Shown piece after piece: positions 34,402 to 44,202 of a DNA stretch of 64,000 nt. The DNA comes from Algoriphagus sediminis. Lineage in GTDB: Bacteria > Bacteroidota > Bacteroidia > Cytophagales > Cyclobacteriaceae. Under the pieces are notes generated by a model. It did not search any database and was not told the DNA's origin. It saw only the letters and a program-made list of their open reading frames with translations. The translations under genes were made by a program, and so were the position numbers. Positions within the stretch are counted from its first letter, which is position 1; each line of letters begins with the position of its first letter. The stretch covers positions 186,001-250,000 of the forward strand of contig NZ_JAUEPH010000001.1 of the NCBI RefSeq assembly GCF_030403435.1. The letters are read 5' to 3'.

Positions 34402-35934
34402 ATGGCCCAATATAAAAATCTCTCTGCTTTATTTTTTCTTCTTGGATTTCTTTTGAAACCCTACGATTCTTCAGCCCAATGGGGTAAGGACAATATTCCT
34501 AATGTGGTTTTGATTTATACTGATGATCTAGGTTACGGCGATTTGTCTTTTGCCGGAGGCAAAATACCCACACCAAACATCGACAAACTCTTCGGAGAAG
34601 GTATAAATTTCACACATGCCTACAGCAGTGCTGCCACTTGCACACCTTCCAGATATAGCCTTCTTACAGGCGAGTATGCATGGCGTTCCAAAGGGAGAGG
34701 AGTTGCCAGAGGGAATGCTTCCGCGCTGATCGATTCAGGAAGGCAAACATTGGCGAGTGTCTTTAAAGAAGCAGGATTTAAAACAGCCGTAATCGGAAAA
34801 TGGCATCTAGGTTTAGGAGGAGCCGATGGTCCGGATTGGAATGGAGTGATTAGTCCGGGACCATTGGATATTGGCTTTGATGAGGCTTTTCTTATTCCCG
34901 CTACCGGTGATCGAGTACCTACTGTTTTTGTAAAAAACGATCGTGTTTTGAATTTAGATCCATCAGATCCGATTACAGTGAGCTATGGAGAAAAGGTTGG
35001 AGATTGGCCTACCGGCAAAGAAAACCCGGAACTGCTTACCACCATGTATTCACATGGGCATGATCAAACAATAGTGAATGGAGTCAGTCGAATCGGATAT
35101 ATGACTGGTGGAAAATCGGCGCTTTGGCGAGATGAGGACATTTCAGATCGCTTGGTTGAAGAATCCCGGAAATTTATCTCAAACTCTGGAAATCAACCCT
35201 TTTTCTTGTATTTCTCAACTCATGACATACATGTTCCTCGAATTGCACATGAAAGGTGGCAAGGCCGAAGTGGATTTGGGCCACGGGGGGATGTGATTCT
35301 CCAGCTCGATGAGGCTGTCGGGATGATTCTGAACCACTTGGAAAAAGAGAAAAAACTCGATTCGACCTTAATCATTTTTACTAGTGATAATGGTCCGGTT
35401 TGGGATGACGGTTACGTGGACTTAGCTTTCGAGCTCATCGGTGACCATGATGCAACAGGTGGACTCAGAGGAGGAAAGTATTCAGCTTTTGAAGCTGGAA
35501 CAAGGGTTCCTTTCGCAGTCTTCGGGCCAGGTATTCCGAAAGGGGAAACTCAGGAGACTATTTTCTCGCAAATCGATTTACTCGCGAGTTTTGCATCCTT
35601 GTTGGGGCAAAGTACGGACGTAAATTCTGCCCCAGATAGTGAAGACCATCACCTGGTTTTGCTTGGAAAAAGCGAAGAAGGACGTGAAGGTTTGGTGCAG
35701 GAAGCCATCAGTGGAGTTCTTTCTTATGTAAGTAATGATGGATTTAAGTATATTCCACCCAGCAATGGAGCAGCGATAGTTCCTTGGGGACCAAAAATCG
35801 AAACCGGTTTTTCAGAAAAACCCCAGCTTTACACTTTAAGTGATAAAAGGGAAGTTGAAAACCTCGCTGATAAAATGCCTGAAAAGCGGGCCGAACTAGC
35901 TAAAAAACTCCAGGCTGTGATAGACCAAAAATGA
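34402..35934 (+). CDS. Arylsulfatase-like sulfatase, secreted
   Basis: This 510-residue type I sulfatase has a signal peptide (LSALFFLLGFLLKPYDSSAQ/WG). It opens with NVVLIYTDDLGYGD, a metal site, then CTPSRYSLLTG with the formylglycine Cys, IGKWHLG, THDIHVP, and FTSDNGPVWDDGY. It has the arylsulfatase A look and is unlike the 28818 sulfatase outside the motifs. The substrate is unknown. The ATGA overlap with the next gene indicates one transcript. Confidence 0.88.
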   Translation: MAQYKNLSALFFLLGFLLKPYDSSAQWGKDNIPNVVLIYTDDLGYGDLSFAGGKIPTPNIDKLFGEGINFTHAYSSAATCTPSRYSLLTGEYAWRSKGRGVARGNASALIDSGRQTLASVFKEAGFKTAVIGKWHLGLGGADGPDWNGVISPGPLDIGFDEAFLIPATGDRVPTVFVKNDRVLNLDPSDPITVSYGEKVGDWPTGKENPELLTTMYSHGHDQTIVNGVSRIGYMTGGKSALWRDEDISDRLVEESRKFISNSGNQPFFLYFSTHDIHVPRIAHERWQGRSGFGPRGDVILQLDEAVGMILNHLEKEKKLDSTLIIFTSDNGPVWDDGYVDLAFELIGDHDATGGLRGGKYSAFEAGTRVPFAVFGPGIPKGETQETIFSQIDLLASFASLLGQSTDVNSAPDSEDHHLVLLGKSEEGREGLVQEAISGVLSYVSNDGFKYIPPSNGAAIVPWGPKIETGFSEKPQLYTLSDKREVENLADKMPEKRAELAKKLQAVIDQK

Positions 35935-36737
35935 GATCAATTCTGTTTTTTTTAATTTTCTTTTGTCTGAGTTCTATGGCTCAGGCCCAAGAGTTCAAAG
36001 TGATGACTTTTAATATTTATCATGGAGAAAATCCAAATAAACCTGACTCAAGCAATTTTGCCGAGCTAGTAAATCTTATCATCCAAAAACAACCAGAAGT
36101 CATCGCCCTCCAAGAGGTAGATAGTATGACAGGCCGAAGTTCAAAATTTTTTGAAGAAAGAGTGGATATGATGTACAAGCTAATGAGAGAGACAGGATAT
36201 CGTACCTATTTTGCCAAAGCCATGGACTATGATGGAGGAGGGTATGGTGAGGGGCTCTTGATGAAAAAGAGGCTGGAAAATAAAACCCAGAACTTATCGA
36301 ATCCCGAAGGAGGCGAAACAAGAGCCGTGGCTTGGGGAAAAATCGAACTTAAAACAGAAGAAGAACTTTATTTCGGTGGTACTCATCTTTGTCATGAATT
36401 TGAAGGAAACAGACTAGCTCAGGTTAAAGAAATTTTCGCTTATGCTGACTCTTTAGATAGGGCTGCATTCATCGCGGGAGATTTTAATTTTGACCCAGAA
36501 TCGATGGTGTATGATAGTATTCCTTCTCATTGGAAAGATGCTGGTCAGGTAGCCGGTATATCAGACCCAACTTTCGCTGGTGAAGAGGGCAAGAGAATTG
36601 ACTATATATTTTATGACTCCAGGTATTTCGAATTGGTGGACTATGAAGTCTTAGAAGTGGATTTTTCGGATCACTATCCCGTTTTAGCTACCCTGCGACT
36701 GATCGGTCAAAAACCGATTGAAGAAGAAGAAAATTAA
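35931..36737 (+). CDS. Endonuclease/exonuclease/phosphatase family hydrolase, secreted
   Basis: The 268-residue protein has a signal peptide (SILFFLIFFCLSSMAQA/QE) and the EEP fold: FKVMTFNIYHG, VIALQEVD with the metal Glu, GGTHLCHE, IAGDFNFD, and the final FSDHYPVL with the catalytic His. Export suggests a phosphodiesterase or phosphatase for extracellular or periplasmic substrates rather than DNA repair. Overlap with the sulfatase suggests both scavenge parts of the same compound. The substrate is not known. Confidence 0.85.
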   Translation: MRSILFFLIFFCLSSMAQAQEFKVMTFNIYHGENPNKPDSSNFAELVNLIIQKQPEVIALQEVDSMTGRSSKFFEERVDMMYKLMRETGYRTYFAKAMDYDGGGYGEGLLMKKRLENKTQNLSNPEGGETRAVAWGKIELKTEEELYFGGTHLCHEFEGNRLAQVKEIFAYADSLDRAAFIAGDFNFDPESMVYDSIPSHWKDAGQVAGISDPTFAGEEGKRIDYIFYDSRYFELVDYEVLEVDFSDHYPVLATLRLIGQKPIEEEEN

Positions 36738-36841
36738 GTCTTGACCGCACAAGAGGGTGCAACAATGTTATCTGCTTTTTTTTTAGCATATTAGACCAGG
36801 AAGTGAATGGACCATTTCCTTGACTTAACACCTCGTAACAT

Positions 36842-39058
36842 ATGAAGAGATTTTTCTCTAAGGTGATTGATTTTTTCAAGCGCCTTTTCTCTGGCAATAC
36901 TAAATCTCTGCCAGAAATAGACCCAAATCAAGAGCCATTACTCAAGACTTCTAGAAATGAAATTGAAGGCCGTCTAGAAGTAATTGAAGGTGAGTTTCCC
37001 AAGGATATGTTAGGCGCATGTCAAATTTCTTTACCGGTTGGGACAGTAAATTCTGGTGGTCTCCCCTTTCCTGCTAAAAATCATAAGGGACATAGAAACC
37101 CCGAGTACGGTTCTCCCATCATGAATGGGGACGGGATGGTGATACAGGTTAATCTAGCTCCTGAAACCCCAACTGTCAAGACCAAACTCATGAAGACTCC
37201 TTGCTACTATGCTGATGAAGCTACCAAGGAAGGGACAAAACATCATGGGTTGATGGGCTTTCATAATATGGGTATCACCAGGATGAGTATGGTTCTTGGT
37301 TCTAGAAATGAACTAAACACCGCCACTCAGCCAGTAAAATTCAAAGGGCAAAAAGTAGGAAGCTTGATGGCAACCTATGATGTAGGGCGCCCTTATTTGG
37401 TAGATCCTAAAACCCTTGAACTGGTAAGTCCAGTTGGAAAAGTAAAAGAATGGATGACTGCTGAACCTCCCATGGTTCCCTGGCCATTTGGCATAGTTCA
37501 AACCTCAGCTCATCCAGGATTTGACCCGATAACCCAAGAGCTTTTTACGGTTAACTATTCAAAAAATAAAAAAGCCTACACTCATCTGGAGCAATCTTAT
37601 CATCACTTAAAACACAATCGAGCAGATTTCAAGGAAAAGCTTGAAGGTTTAGCTAATGAAGTTGTGGATCATCCTGATGATGAACATGTAAAGGCAAAAG
37701 TGGATAATTTCTTTGACAAGTTGAATCATCATGTGGACGGTAAACCTCACGACAAGGATGAGCCTAAAGGCGATGTTTTCATGAATTTAATTCGTTGGGA
37801 TGGCACTGGCTCTTTTGTCCATTGGGAATTAAGTGATCAGACTGGTGACAAACTTGCAATTTATGAGTGCATGCACCAAATGGGCCTTACAAAAGATTAC
37901 CTCATACTGACGGACTGTTCTTTTAAGTTTTCGCTGGATATGCTTTTTGACAATCCATTTCCTGAAAGTAAAATCATTGAGAGATTAATTAGAAGATTAG
38001 CTACTGTCAGGATGGAGCCTTTCACCACTACCTACATAATAAGAAGAAGAGACCTGAAGCCAGAAGGTGGCAAGGCCATAGCTTATAGGCTAGATCATCC
38101 TATCCCATTGGAAACTATTCACTATTCCTGTGATTATGACAATCCTGATGGAGTCGTCACCCTTTACGGTGTGCATAATGCAGCGACATGTATAGCAGAG
38201 TGGGTAAGAACTTTTGACCGAAGGGCCCTGGATGGAAAACCGGTAGACCCGGATTATTACAGCCTCTTTGCAGTCGGAAGCATGGACATCAGTAGATTTG
38301 GAAAATGGAAATTTGATGCAGAAAACTTGAAGCTTTTAAAGGATGAATCCAAAGTTTTTGAAGAGCCTGGCAAATACAAAGAAGACCATTTAGGACCAAA
38401 TACCTGGGCTGTTGCCCTATATACTTATAGAGGAATCCTGTCCGCCGAAAAGCCTGTAAATAAAATTAAACAGATCTGGTTTGTGAGCGATGGAACGGTC
38501 AAAAATCTTCTCACTAAGTTCGTGTATGAACTTTATGAAGATTACCCGCATCGAAAATTAAGTCTTCATGAAATAAAAGATGCAACCGAAAGGGAACTTC
38601 CATTTGGTTTGACTCGGGTGAATACGGATACTATGGAGCCAGAGGATTATTACCAGTGTGACAGGAACACTTTCCTCCGTGGTGTACAATTTGTCGAAAG
38701 AAAAACCCGAAACGAGAACGTCCCTGAAGAAATGGATGGTTATTTATTTTGTCCTGTCCAGGTAGGTAATTCCGTAGATTCTAAACCAACAAAATATAGT
38801 TCAGAATTTTGGGTTTTTGATGCCACAGATGTGGCTAAAGGACCAATATGTAAATTGAAAAATGACGAGGTGAAATTTGCCTTCACACTTCATACCAGCT
38901 GGATTCCAAATGCTGAACCCTCAGATCAACAATACATAATCAAAACAAAGGAAGATTATGATGAAGCCATTAAGGATTTGGATTTAGGTGTAGATCGAGG
39001 TTTTCTGGAGAAGTTTTTTGAGGAAAATGTATACCCTCATTTTGAGCATAATCGGTAA
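36842..39058 (+). CDS. Carotenoid cleavage oxygenase family protein (long form)
   Basis: The 738-residue protein shows all four iron-binding His of the carotenoid oxygenase/RPE65 family in context: H224 in SAHPGFDP, H345 in MHQMGLTKDYLILTD, H445 in GVHNAA, and H684 in LHTSWIP; the end also has EFWVFDATDVAKGPICKL. It should cleave a polyene double bond with O2. It is longer than usual (about 480-550) with an N-terminal amphipathic helix (KRFFSKVIDFFKRLFSG) likely to touch membranes, and an inserted segment around 255-315. The stop codon directly precedes the ATG of a giant cyclase gene, so the two are coupled. Confidence 0.85.
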   Translation: MKRFFSKVIDFFKRLFSGNTKSLPEIDPNQEPLLKTSRNEIEGRLEVIEGEFPKDMLGACQISLPVGTVNSGGLPFPAKNHKGHRNPEYGSPIMNGDGMVIQVNLAPETPTVKTKLMKTPCYYADEATKEGTKHHGLMGFHNMGITRMSMVLGSRNELNTATQPVKFKGQKVGSLMATYDVGRPYLVDPKTLELVSPVGKVKEWMTAEPPMVPWPFGIVQTSAHPGFDPITQELFTVNYSKNKKAYTHLEQSYHHLKHNRADFKEKLEGLANEVVDHPDDEHVKAKVDNFFDKLNHHVDGKPHDKDEPKGDVFMNLIRWDGTGSFVHWELSDQTGDKLAIYECMHQMGLTKDYLILTDCSFKFSLDMLFDNPFPESKIIERLIRRLATVRMEPFTTTYIIRRRDLKPEGGKAIAYRLDHPIPLETIHYSCDYDNPDGVVTLYGVHNAATCIAEWVRTFDRRALDGKPVDPDYYSLFAVGSMDISRFGKWKFDAENLKLLKDESKVFEEPGKYKEDHLGPNTWAVALYTYRGILSAEKPVNKIKQIWFVSDGTVKNLLTKFVYELYEDYPHRKLSLHEIKDATERELPFGLTRVNTDTMEPEDYYQCDRNTFLRGVQFVERKTRNENVPEEMDGYLFCPVQVGNSVDSKPTKYSSEFWVFDATDVAKGPICKLKNDEVKFAFTLHTSWIPNAEPSDQQYIIKTKEDYDEAIKDLDLGVDRGFLEKFFEENVYPHFEHNR

Positions 39059-42000
39059 ATGCAGATTGTAGAGACTATAGACGTAAAAGAAGCGGAGCTA
39101 TTTTACGAAAGTAACCGCTCAAGACTTTTCAAGGGAAAATCCCAAAAGGGAGATTTCATCCTTTTGAAAGACGATATCACCGGTGAAAAAGGACGTCTCT
39201 ACAATGAAGCCATGCTGACCGAAAAAGTGGCGTTTCATGATCTCAATCCCCAGGTTTTAATTTATGAAGGAAGACAAGTAATCGTAAGAAAGTTTATTCC
39301 AGGTAAAAGTTTGAATAAACTGATTCCAGAAAATGGTCTGGAACTGGAAGATTTCCTTATTCTGAGTATTGAAGTTTGCAAAGAACTGGCAAGAGTACAT
39401 GATAAAGGCTTGCTTCATAATGATATCAATCCAAAAAACTTCATCATCAACCTTAAGAGTAAAAAGGCTACGTTGATCGATTATGAATTCGCAACTAGTA
39501 TGTCCAGTCAGAGTCTGGTCTATGACAGTAAGTTAAAGATTACAGGAACTGCTGATTACATCTCACCTGAGCAAACGGGAAGGATGAATCGCAAAATTGA
39601 TCAAAGAAGTGATCTATACGGTTTGGGTGCCAGTTTCTATGAAATGATTACTGGCCATCCTCCATTCCAAAGTGAAGATTTTGTTGGGATGATTCATGCC
39701 CATCTAGCTGTGACCCCCAAGGCTCCTTCGCTACGTCGAGACTCAATTCTTCCGGCCCTTGACCAGATCATTTTGAAATTACTTTCAAAAAATGCTGAAG
39801 ATAGGTACCAGACCTTAAATGGTTTGATTCATGATCTTGAATTCTGTAAAAAATATTTGGACCGAGCAGACCAACTCCTGGAATTTGCCCCGGGAAAAGT
39901 CGATGCATCCTCGAAGTTTTTGGTTTCTCAAAAGCTATTTGGAAGGGAAATTCAAATCAAAACCCTGAAAGATGCTTTTGAAAGGGCGACTCATAGGGAA
40001 AAAGAATTCTGCATAGTCAGAGGAGAGAGTGGAGCTGGGAAGAGTGAGCTTTGCAAAGAGCTGTATAAAAAGATAAGCCTCACGAATGGTTTGTTTATTT
40101 CTGGCTCTTTTGATGTTATGGATCGGCAAAGTCCTTATTTAGGCTTTATTCGTGCTTTTGAGCAGTTTTCGGATTGGCTAATCACTTCGAACTCCGAAAA
40201 TCAAAAAAAATGGAAGACTGCCTTTGATAGACATTTGGGCGGCTTCGGTCAAGTGTTGGTCGAGTTAGCACCAAAACTTAAACACACACTCGGAAACCAG
40301 GCTGATCTTTTGCCACTTTCGGGGGTAGAGAATCAGCAGAGAATCCAATTCGCTATTAATTCTTTTTTGGAGGCAATTACCTCCACCGAACAGAGTATTG
40401 TTCTATATCTGGATGATTTTCAATGGGCCAATGACGCTTCCATAGATCTTCTTTCTTCCATCCTGAAGAATGAAAATCTAAGCAACATCCTGATTCTAAT
40501 TACTTTCAGGTCCAATGAAGTAGATGATTCCCATCCATTACATAAGTGCATTTCGGAAGCGGTGGTTTTTGCTAAGGAGACCAATGATTTTCAGACCTCA
40601 ATCATTGATGTGCCCCCTTTAAACAAAACAAACCTCGCGAAATTAGTCACTGAAACCTTGCGAGAAGAAGTGAGCGAGAAAAGTGAACTAATCGCTTTGA
40701 TTCACAAAAAAACCAAGGGAAACCCTTTCGCAGTCAATAAGCTGCTGGAGTCTTTTTACGAAAGACAATTAATTCGATTTGATCACGCTTCCTCCAAATG
40801 GATCTGGGACCTGGATGACTTAAATGATACCGATTTAAGTGATGATATTTTAGACATTCTTCTTTCCAAAATAAAATCGCTTAACACTGAATCGCTTGAA
40901 ATTATCAAGAAAGCCTCAGTCTTTGGTTCAGAGTTTCGACTTGATAATCTTGCTTTGGCTAGTAGAATGGGTGAGGCAGAAGTTCACCATTTACTTTGGC
41001 CTCTTATCCAAGAAGGCACTATCCTTCCAAAAACGAACGATTACAAGTTTCTTCCTGAATTCTATGAGGAGAATGGACAAAATGTGACGTTTAAATTTGC
41101 TCATGCAAGAATTCAGCAAGCCATTTATTCGCTGGTGGATGAGGAGGATAAAAAAAGACTCAATTATGAAATTGGCGAAATCTTAATAAAAAAAATTGAT
41201 CAGAATGAGATTGGGGAAAGGGCGATTGAACTTGGTTCCCATTTCCTGCTTGGTGAGTCTCATCTGGCCTCAAGTCCAAATTTGAATCAGATAGGAAAAC
41301 TTCTACTTCAGGCTGGTGAACAGTCCACTGAAGCAGCTGCCTTCGAAACGGCTCTGAAGTTTGACCTTTTGGGAATTAAGCTTTTGAAATCCACCCTTTC
41401 AGAGGAGGAGACCTTCAAAGTTTCAATCAGATCCTTGGAAAATGCCCTTCTTTCAGAAGATTTAGAATTAAAAGAAAAAATACAGCAAAAGATTCTCAGT
41501 GAATATACTTCGAAGGAACATCGCTTATTAACATTTGAGGTAATAATTCGATGTCTTGCTTTTCAAAATAACCCCAAAGAAGCAGTTAATCTGACTTACC
41601 AGGCTTTGCAAGAAGTGGGTATGAGCTTACCTAAAAAAGCCTCGGTACCTCAAATTCTATTAGGGTTAATAAAAATGGGTATCAAATTACCTTCGAAAAA
41701 ATTTGACTCCCTGACGAGTTTGCCAACCACAGAAGACCGAGAGTTCATTGCCCTTTCAAAAGTCCTTTATTCTTCATTTCCGGCATTCCTTTTTAGTAAT
41801 CCGCAGACCTACCCACTTGCCATTTTAAAATTACTGGAGCTTACTCTGAAAAATGGGCTTTCGCAGGAATCCCCCTCTGCCATCGCCAGCTACGGATTGA
41901 TTTTGATTACTGCCATGAAGCAACCACAAAATGGCTATGAAATAATTCAAAAAGCCATGGAGCTTTCAAAAAGCTCAGGACAGGCTAAAAATATCGCAAC

Positions 42001-44185
42001 AGTTTACATGGTTTATGTGGCTTTTGCGTCTTACATCCATGATAAACCTGAGCAATGCTATTCATATTTTGAAGAGGGCTTTTTGAATGGTGTGGAATAT
42101 GGAAATATGGAGTACGCCTCATGGAACATTTTCTTCAAAGCAACTCTCCATTTTCACGAAGGAAAAAGTATTTCCCAGATTTTGGAGTCAGCCAGAAGGG
42201 CAAAACGGTTTGCAAGTCTCTATAATTTCCAGAATCAGGTGAGCATGATGGCTTTAATTGAAAAGTCCATTCTCATCCAGCAGATGTCACATTCTAAGGC
42301 CCTAGAAAAATTTAGCGAATGGGTTGAAAACCCCGGAAAAGAAGTACTAAAAGCCAAAGAAGAAGGGAATGAAGTATTCTTGTATACTTATTATGGAGAT
42401 GCAGGAAATGCTGCCCTTTGGATAGGTAAAAACCAAGAGGCCTTTGAACATTATGAGCTTTTCAAAACCTATACAAAGAATCAACCACGCGGTTTTTTCT
42501 TAATCTATGAAGAATTCAATCGGGCTCTTAATGCTGCCATTTTAGTACATAAAAATGGTAACTGGAGTCATAACGGCATTTCTTTAAAATCAATTATTAA
42601 GGGCCAATTAAAGGCTTTGGATAAGCTTCGTAAGCTAAATAAATATCCTTTTGAGGCCTTTTATCTCTTCCTCAAGAATTACTTTCACTTTTTAAGGGAT
42701 GAGGAAATAGATCAGTCTGAGGTTGATCAATCGATGACGATTTTAAAAGAAATAGAGAATTTCAGGTATCAAACTCTATTTGGAGAGATTTTTAGTAAAC
42801 TAGCTGAATCTGAAAAGGAGAAAGAATCATTTTTAAATCATTCGATTCATTCTGCCAGAAAAATGGAGGCCATAGGAAAAGTAGAGGAGTTGTTGGGTAT
42901 AACTCAGGATAAAAATATGAAAAGAGCAATTTTTCAAAATCTGGAATCGAATACCCGGAGCTCATCCTCATTCGAATATAGTTCGATAGATACCATGACA
43001 CTTATAAAATCCATGGAGGCCTTGGTTGGTGAGATTAAACTGGAACCCTTGCTTGAAAAACTGCTGACCTTTGCAATGGAGAATTCAGGTGCTCAAGAAG
43101 GACATTTCATTGTGAATGGAAGTAATGGCTGGATAGTGGAAGTATCGGCAAAAACTAGTACAGAGGTAGTCACTAGTTTCCCCCATGAGGAACTTTCTGA
43201 AAGTAATGAGGTAAGCCAGTCAATCATTAATTATGCGAAGGGCACCAAAGAGTCCCTCTTGGTAGCCGATGCATTAAATACTCCCCCATACTCTTCTGAT
43301 TCTGTGGTGAGATCAAAAAATATCAGATCAGTTCTTTGTATCCCTTTCATCAACCAGTCGAAGAGTTCAGGGATCATTTATTTAACCCACAGTGAAACTC
43401 CCGATGCCTTCCAAAAGGAAAATATTAATCTCATGCGACTCATGGCAGGTCAGATTGCCAGTATAATCGAGAATGCTCTTTTATATCAAAACATGGAGAA
43501 TCTGGTTAAAGAAAGAACTGCTCAGTTAGAGGAGGAAAAGAAGAAAAGCGATGCTTTGCTTTTGAATATTTTACCAAAGGAAATCGCAGATGAACTGATA
43601 GAAAAAGGCCAGGCCAAAGCTAGACATCATGATTCCGTATCTGTAATGTTTGTGGATATCAAGGATTTCACTTCCATAGCAGAAAGGATGGCTCCGGATG
43701 AATTGGTAGAAACCCTGCATGAGTTTTTTGGCTCTTTTGATGCGATAATGCTGAAATATGGTTTAGAGAAAATTAAAACCATCGGAGACGCATACATGGC
43801 TGCAGGTGGGGTCCCAAGTCCCAGTCAAGATCATCACTCCAATATCATTTTGGCGGCATTTGAAATTCTCCGGAATGTGGATGAGTTAAATAAAGTCCAT
43901 ACCAAATCGAAGCAACCTATGTTCCATATCCGAATAGGTATTCACATCGGTCCTGTGGTAGCTGGTGTGGTAGGCAACAATAAGTTTGCTTATGATATCT
44001 GGGGAGATACCGTAAATATTGCCTCGAGGATGGAATCCAATTCTTCACCTGGTCGAATCAATATTTCTGAAGATCTATATCAGTTAATCAAGGATGACTT
44101 TGACTGTGAGCATCGAGGCGAATTAGAAGTAAAAAACAAAGGAAAGATGAACATGTACTTTGTCAATTATCCTAGAAGCATTTAA
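39059..44185 (+). CDS. Kinase-like/AAA-ATPase/GAF/class III adenylate cyclase multidomain protein
   Basis: The 1708 residues hold a protein-kinase-like domain (about 10-265), an AAA ATPase (Walker A GESGAGKS at 322-329; YLDDFQWA), a long helical repeat part (600-1310), a GAF domain (about 1320-1490), a short coiled coil and a class III cyclase (about 1515-1700). The kinase is odd: HND at 120-122 and DYE for DFG at 141-143, so possibly inactive. Cyclase residues look complete: metal Asp1533 and Asp1577, purine Lys1573 and Asp1646, Asn1653 and Arg1657; Lys/Asp favours ATP over GTP. Relatives with this front end commonly finish with a histidine kinase. The gene abuts the carotenoid oxygenase with no spacer. 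Confidence 0.88.
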   Translation: MQIVETIDVKEAELFYESNRSRLFKGKSQKGDFILLKDDITGEKGRLYNEAMLTEKVAFHDLNPQVLIYEGRQVIVRKFIPGKSLNKLIPENGLELEDFLILSIEVCKELARVHDKGLLHNDINPKNFIINLKSKKATLIDYEFATSMSSQSLVYDSKLKITGTADYISPEQTGRMNRKIDQRSDLYGLGASFYEMITGHPPFQSEDFVGMIHAHLAVTPKAPSLRRDSILPALDQIILKLLSKNAEDRYQTLNGLIHDLEFCKKYLDRADQLLEFAPGKVDASSKFLVSQKLFGREIQIKTLKDAFERATHREKEFCIVRGESGAGKSELCKELYKKISLTNGLFISGSFDVMDRQSPYLGFIRAFEQFSDWLITSNSENQKKWKTAFDRHLGGFGQVLVELAPKLKHTLGNQADLLPLSGVENQQRIQFAINSFLEAITSTEQSIVLYLDDFQWANDASIDLLSSILKNENLSNILILITFRSNEVDDSHPLHKCISEAVVFAKETNDFQTSIIDVPPLNKTNLAKLVTETLREEVSEKSELIALIHKKTKGNPFAVNKLLESFYERQLIRFDHASSKWIWDLDDLNDTDLSDDILDILLSKIKSLNTESLEIIKKASVFGSEFRLDNLALASRMGEAEVHHLLWPLIQEGTILPKTNDYKFLPEFYEENGQNVTFKFAHARIQQAIYSLVDEEDKKRLNYEIGEILIKKIDQNEIGERAIELGSHFLLGESHLASSPNLNQIGKLLLQAGEQSTEAAAFETALKFDLLGIKLLKSTLSEEETFKVSIRSLENALLSEDLELKEKIQQKILSEYTSKEHRLLTFEVIIRCLAFQNNPKEAVNLTYQALQEVGMSLPKKASVPQILLGLIKMGIKLPSKKFDSLTSLPTTEDREFIALSKVLYSSFPAFLFSNPQTYPLAILKLLELTLKNGLSQESPSAIASYGLILITAMKQPQNGYEIIQKAMELSKSSGQAKNIATVYMVYVAFASYIHDKPEQCYSYFEEGFLNGVEYGNMEYASWNIFFKATLHFHEGKSISQILESARRAKRFASLYNFQNQVSMMALIEKSILIQQMSHSKALEKFSEWVENPGKEVLKAKEEGNEVFLYTYYGDAGNAALWIGKNQEAFEHYELFKTYTKNQPRGFFLIYEEFNRALNAAILVHKNGNWSHNGISLKSIIKGQLKALDKLRKLNKYPFEAFYLFLKNYFHFLRDEEIDQSEVDQSMTILKEIENFRYQTLFGEIFSKLAESEKEKESFLNHSIHSARKMEAIGKVEELLGITQDKNMKRAIFQNLESNTRSSSSFEYSSIDTMTLIKSMEALVGEIKLEPLLEKLLTFAMENSGAQEGHFIVNGSNGWIVEVSAKTSTEVVTSFPHEELSESNEVSQSIINYAKGTKESLLVADALNTPPYSSDSVVRSKNIRSVLCIPFINQSKSSGIIYLTHSETPDAFQKENINLMRLMAGQIASIIENALLYQNMENLVKERTAQLEEEKKKSDALLLNILPKEIADELIEKGQAKARHHDSVSVMFVDIKDFTSIAERMAPDELVETLHEFFGSFDAIMLKYGLEKIKTIGDAYMAAGGVPSPSQDHHSNIILAAFEILRNVDELNKVHTKSKQPMFHIRIGIHIGPVVAGVVGNNKFAYDIWGDTVNIASRMESNSSPGRINISEDLYQLIKDDFDCEHRGELEVKNKGKMNMYFVNYPRSI

Positions 44186-44202
44186 AGCCAATCCAATTTA
44201 AA

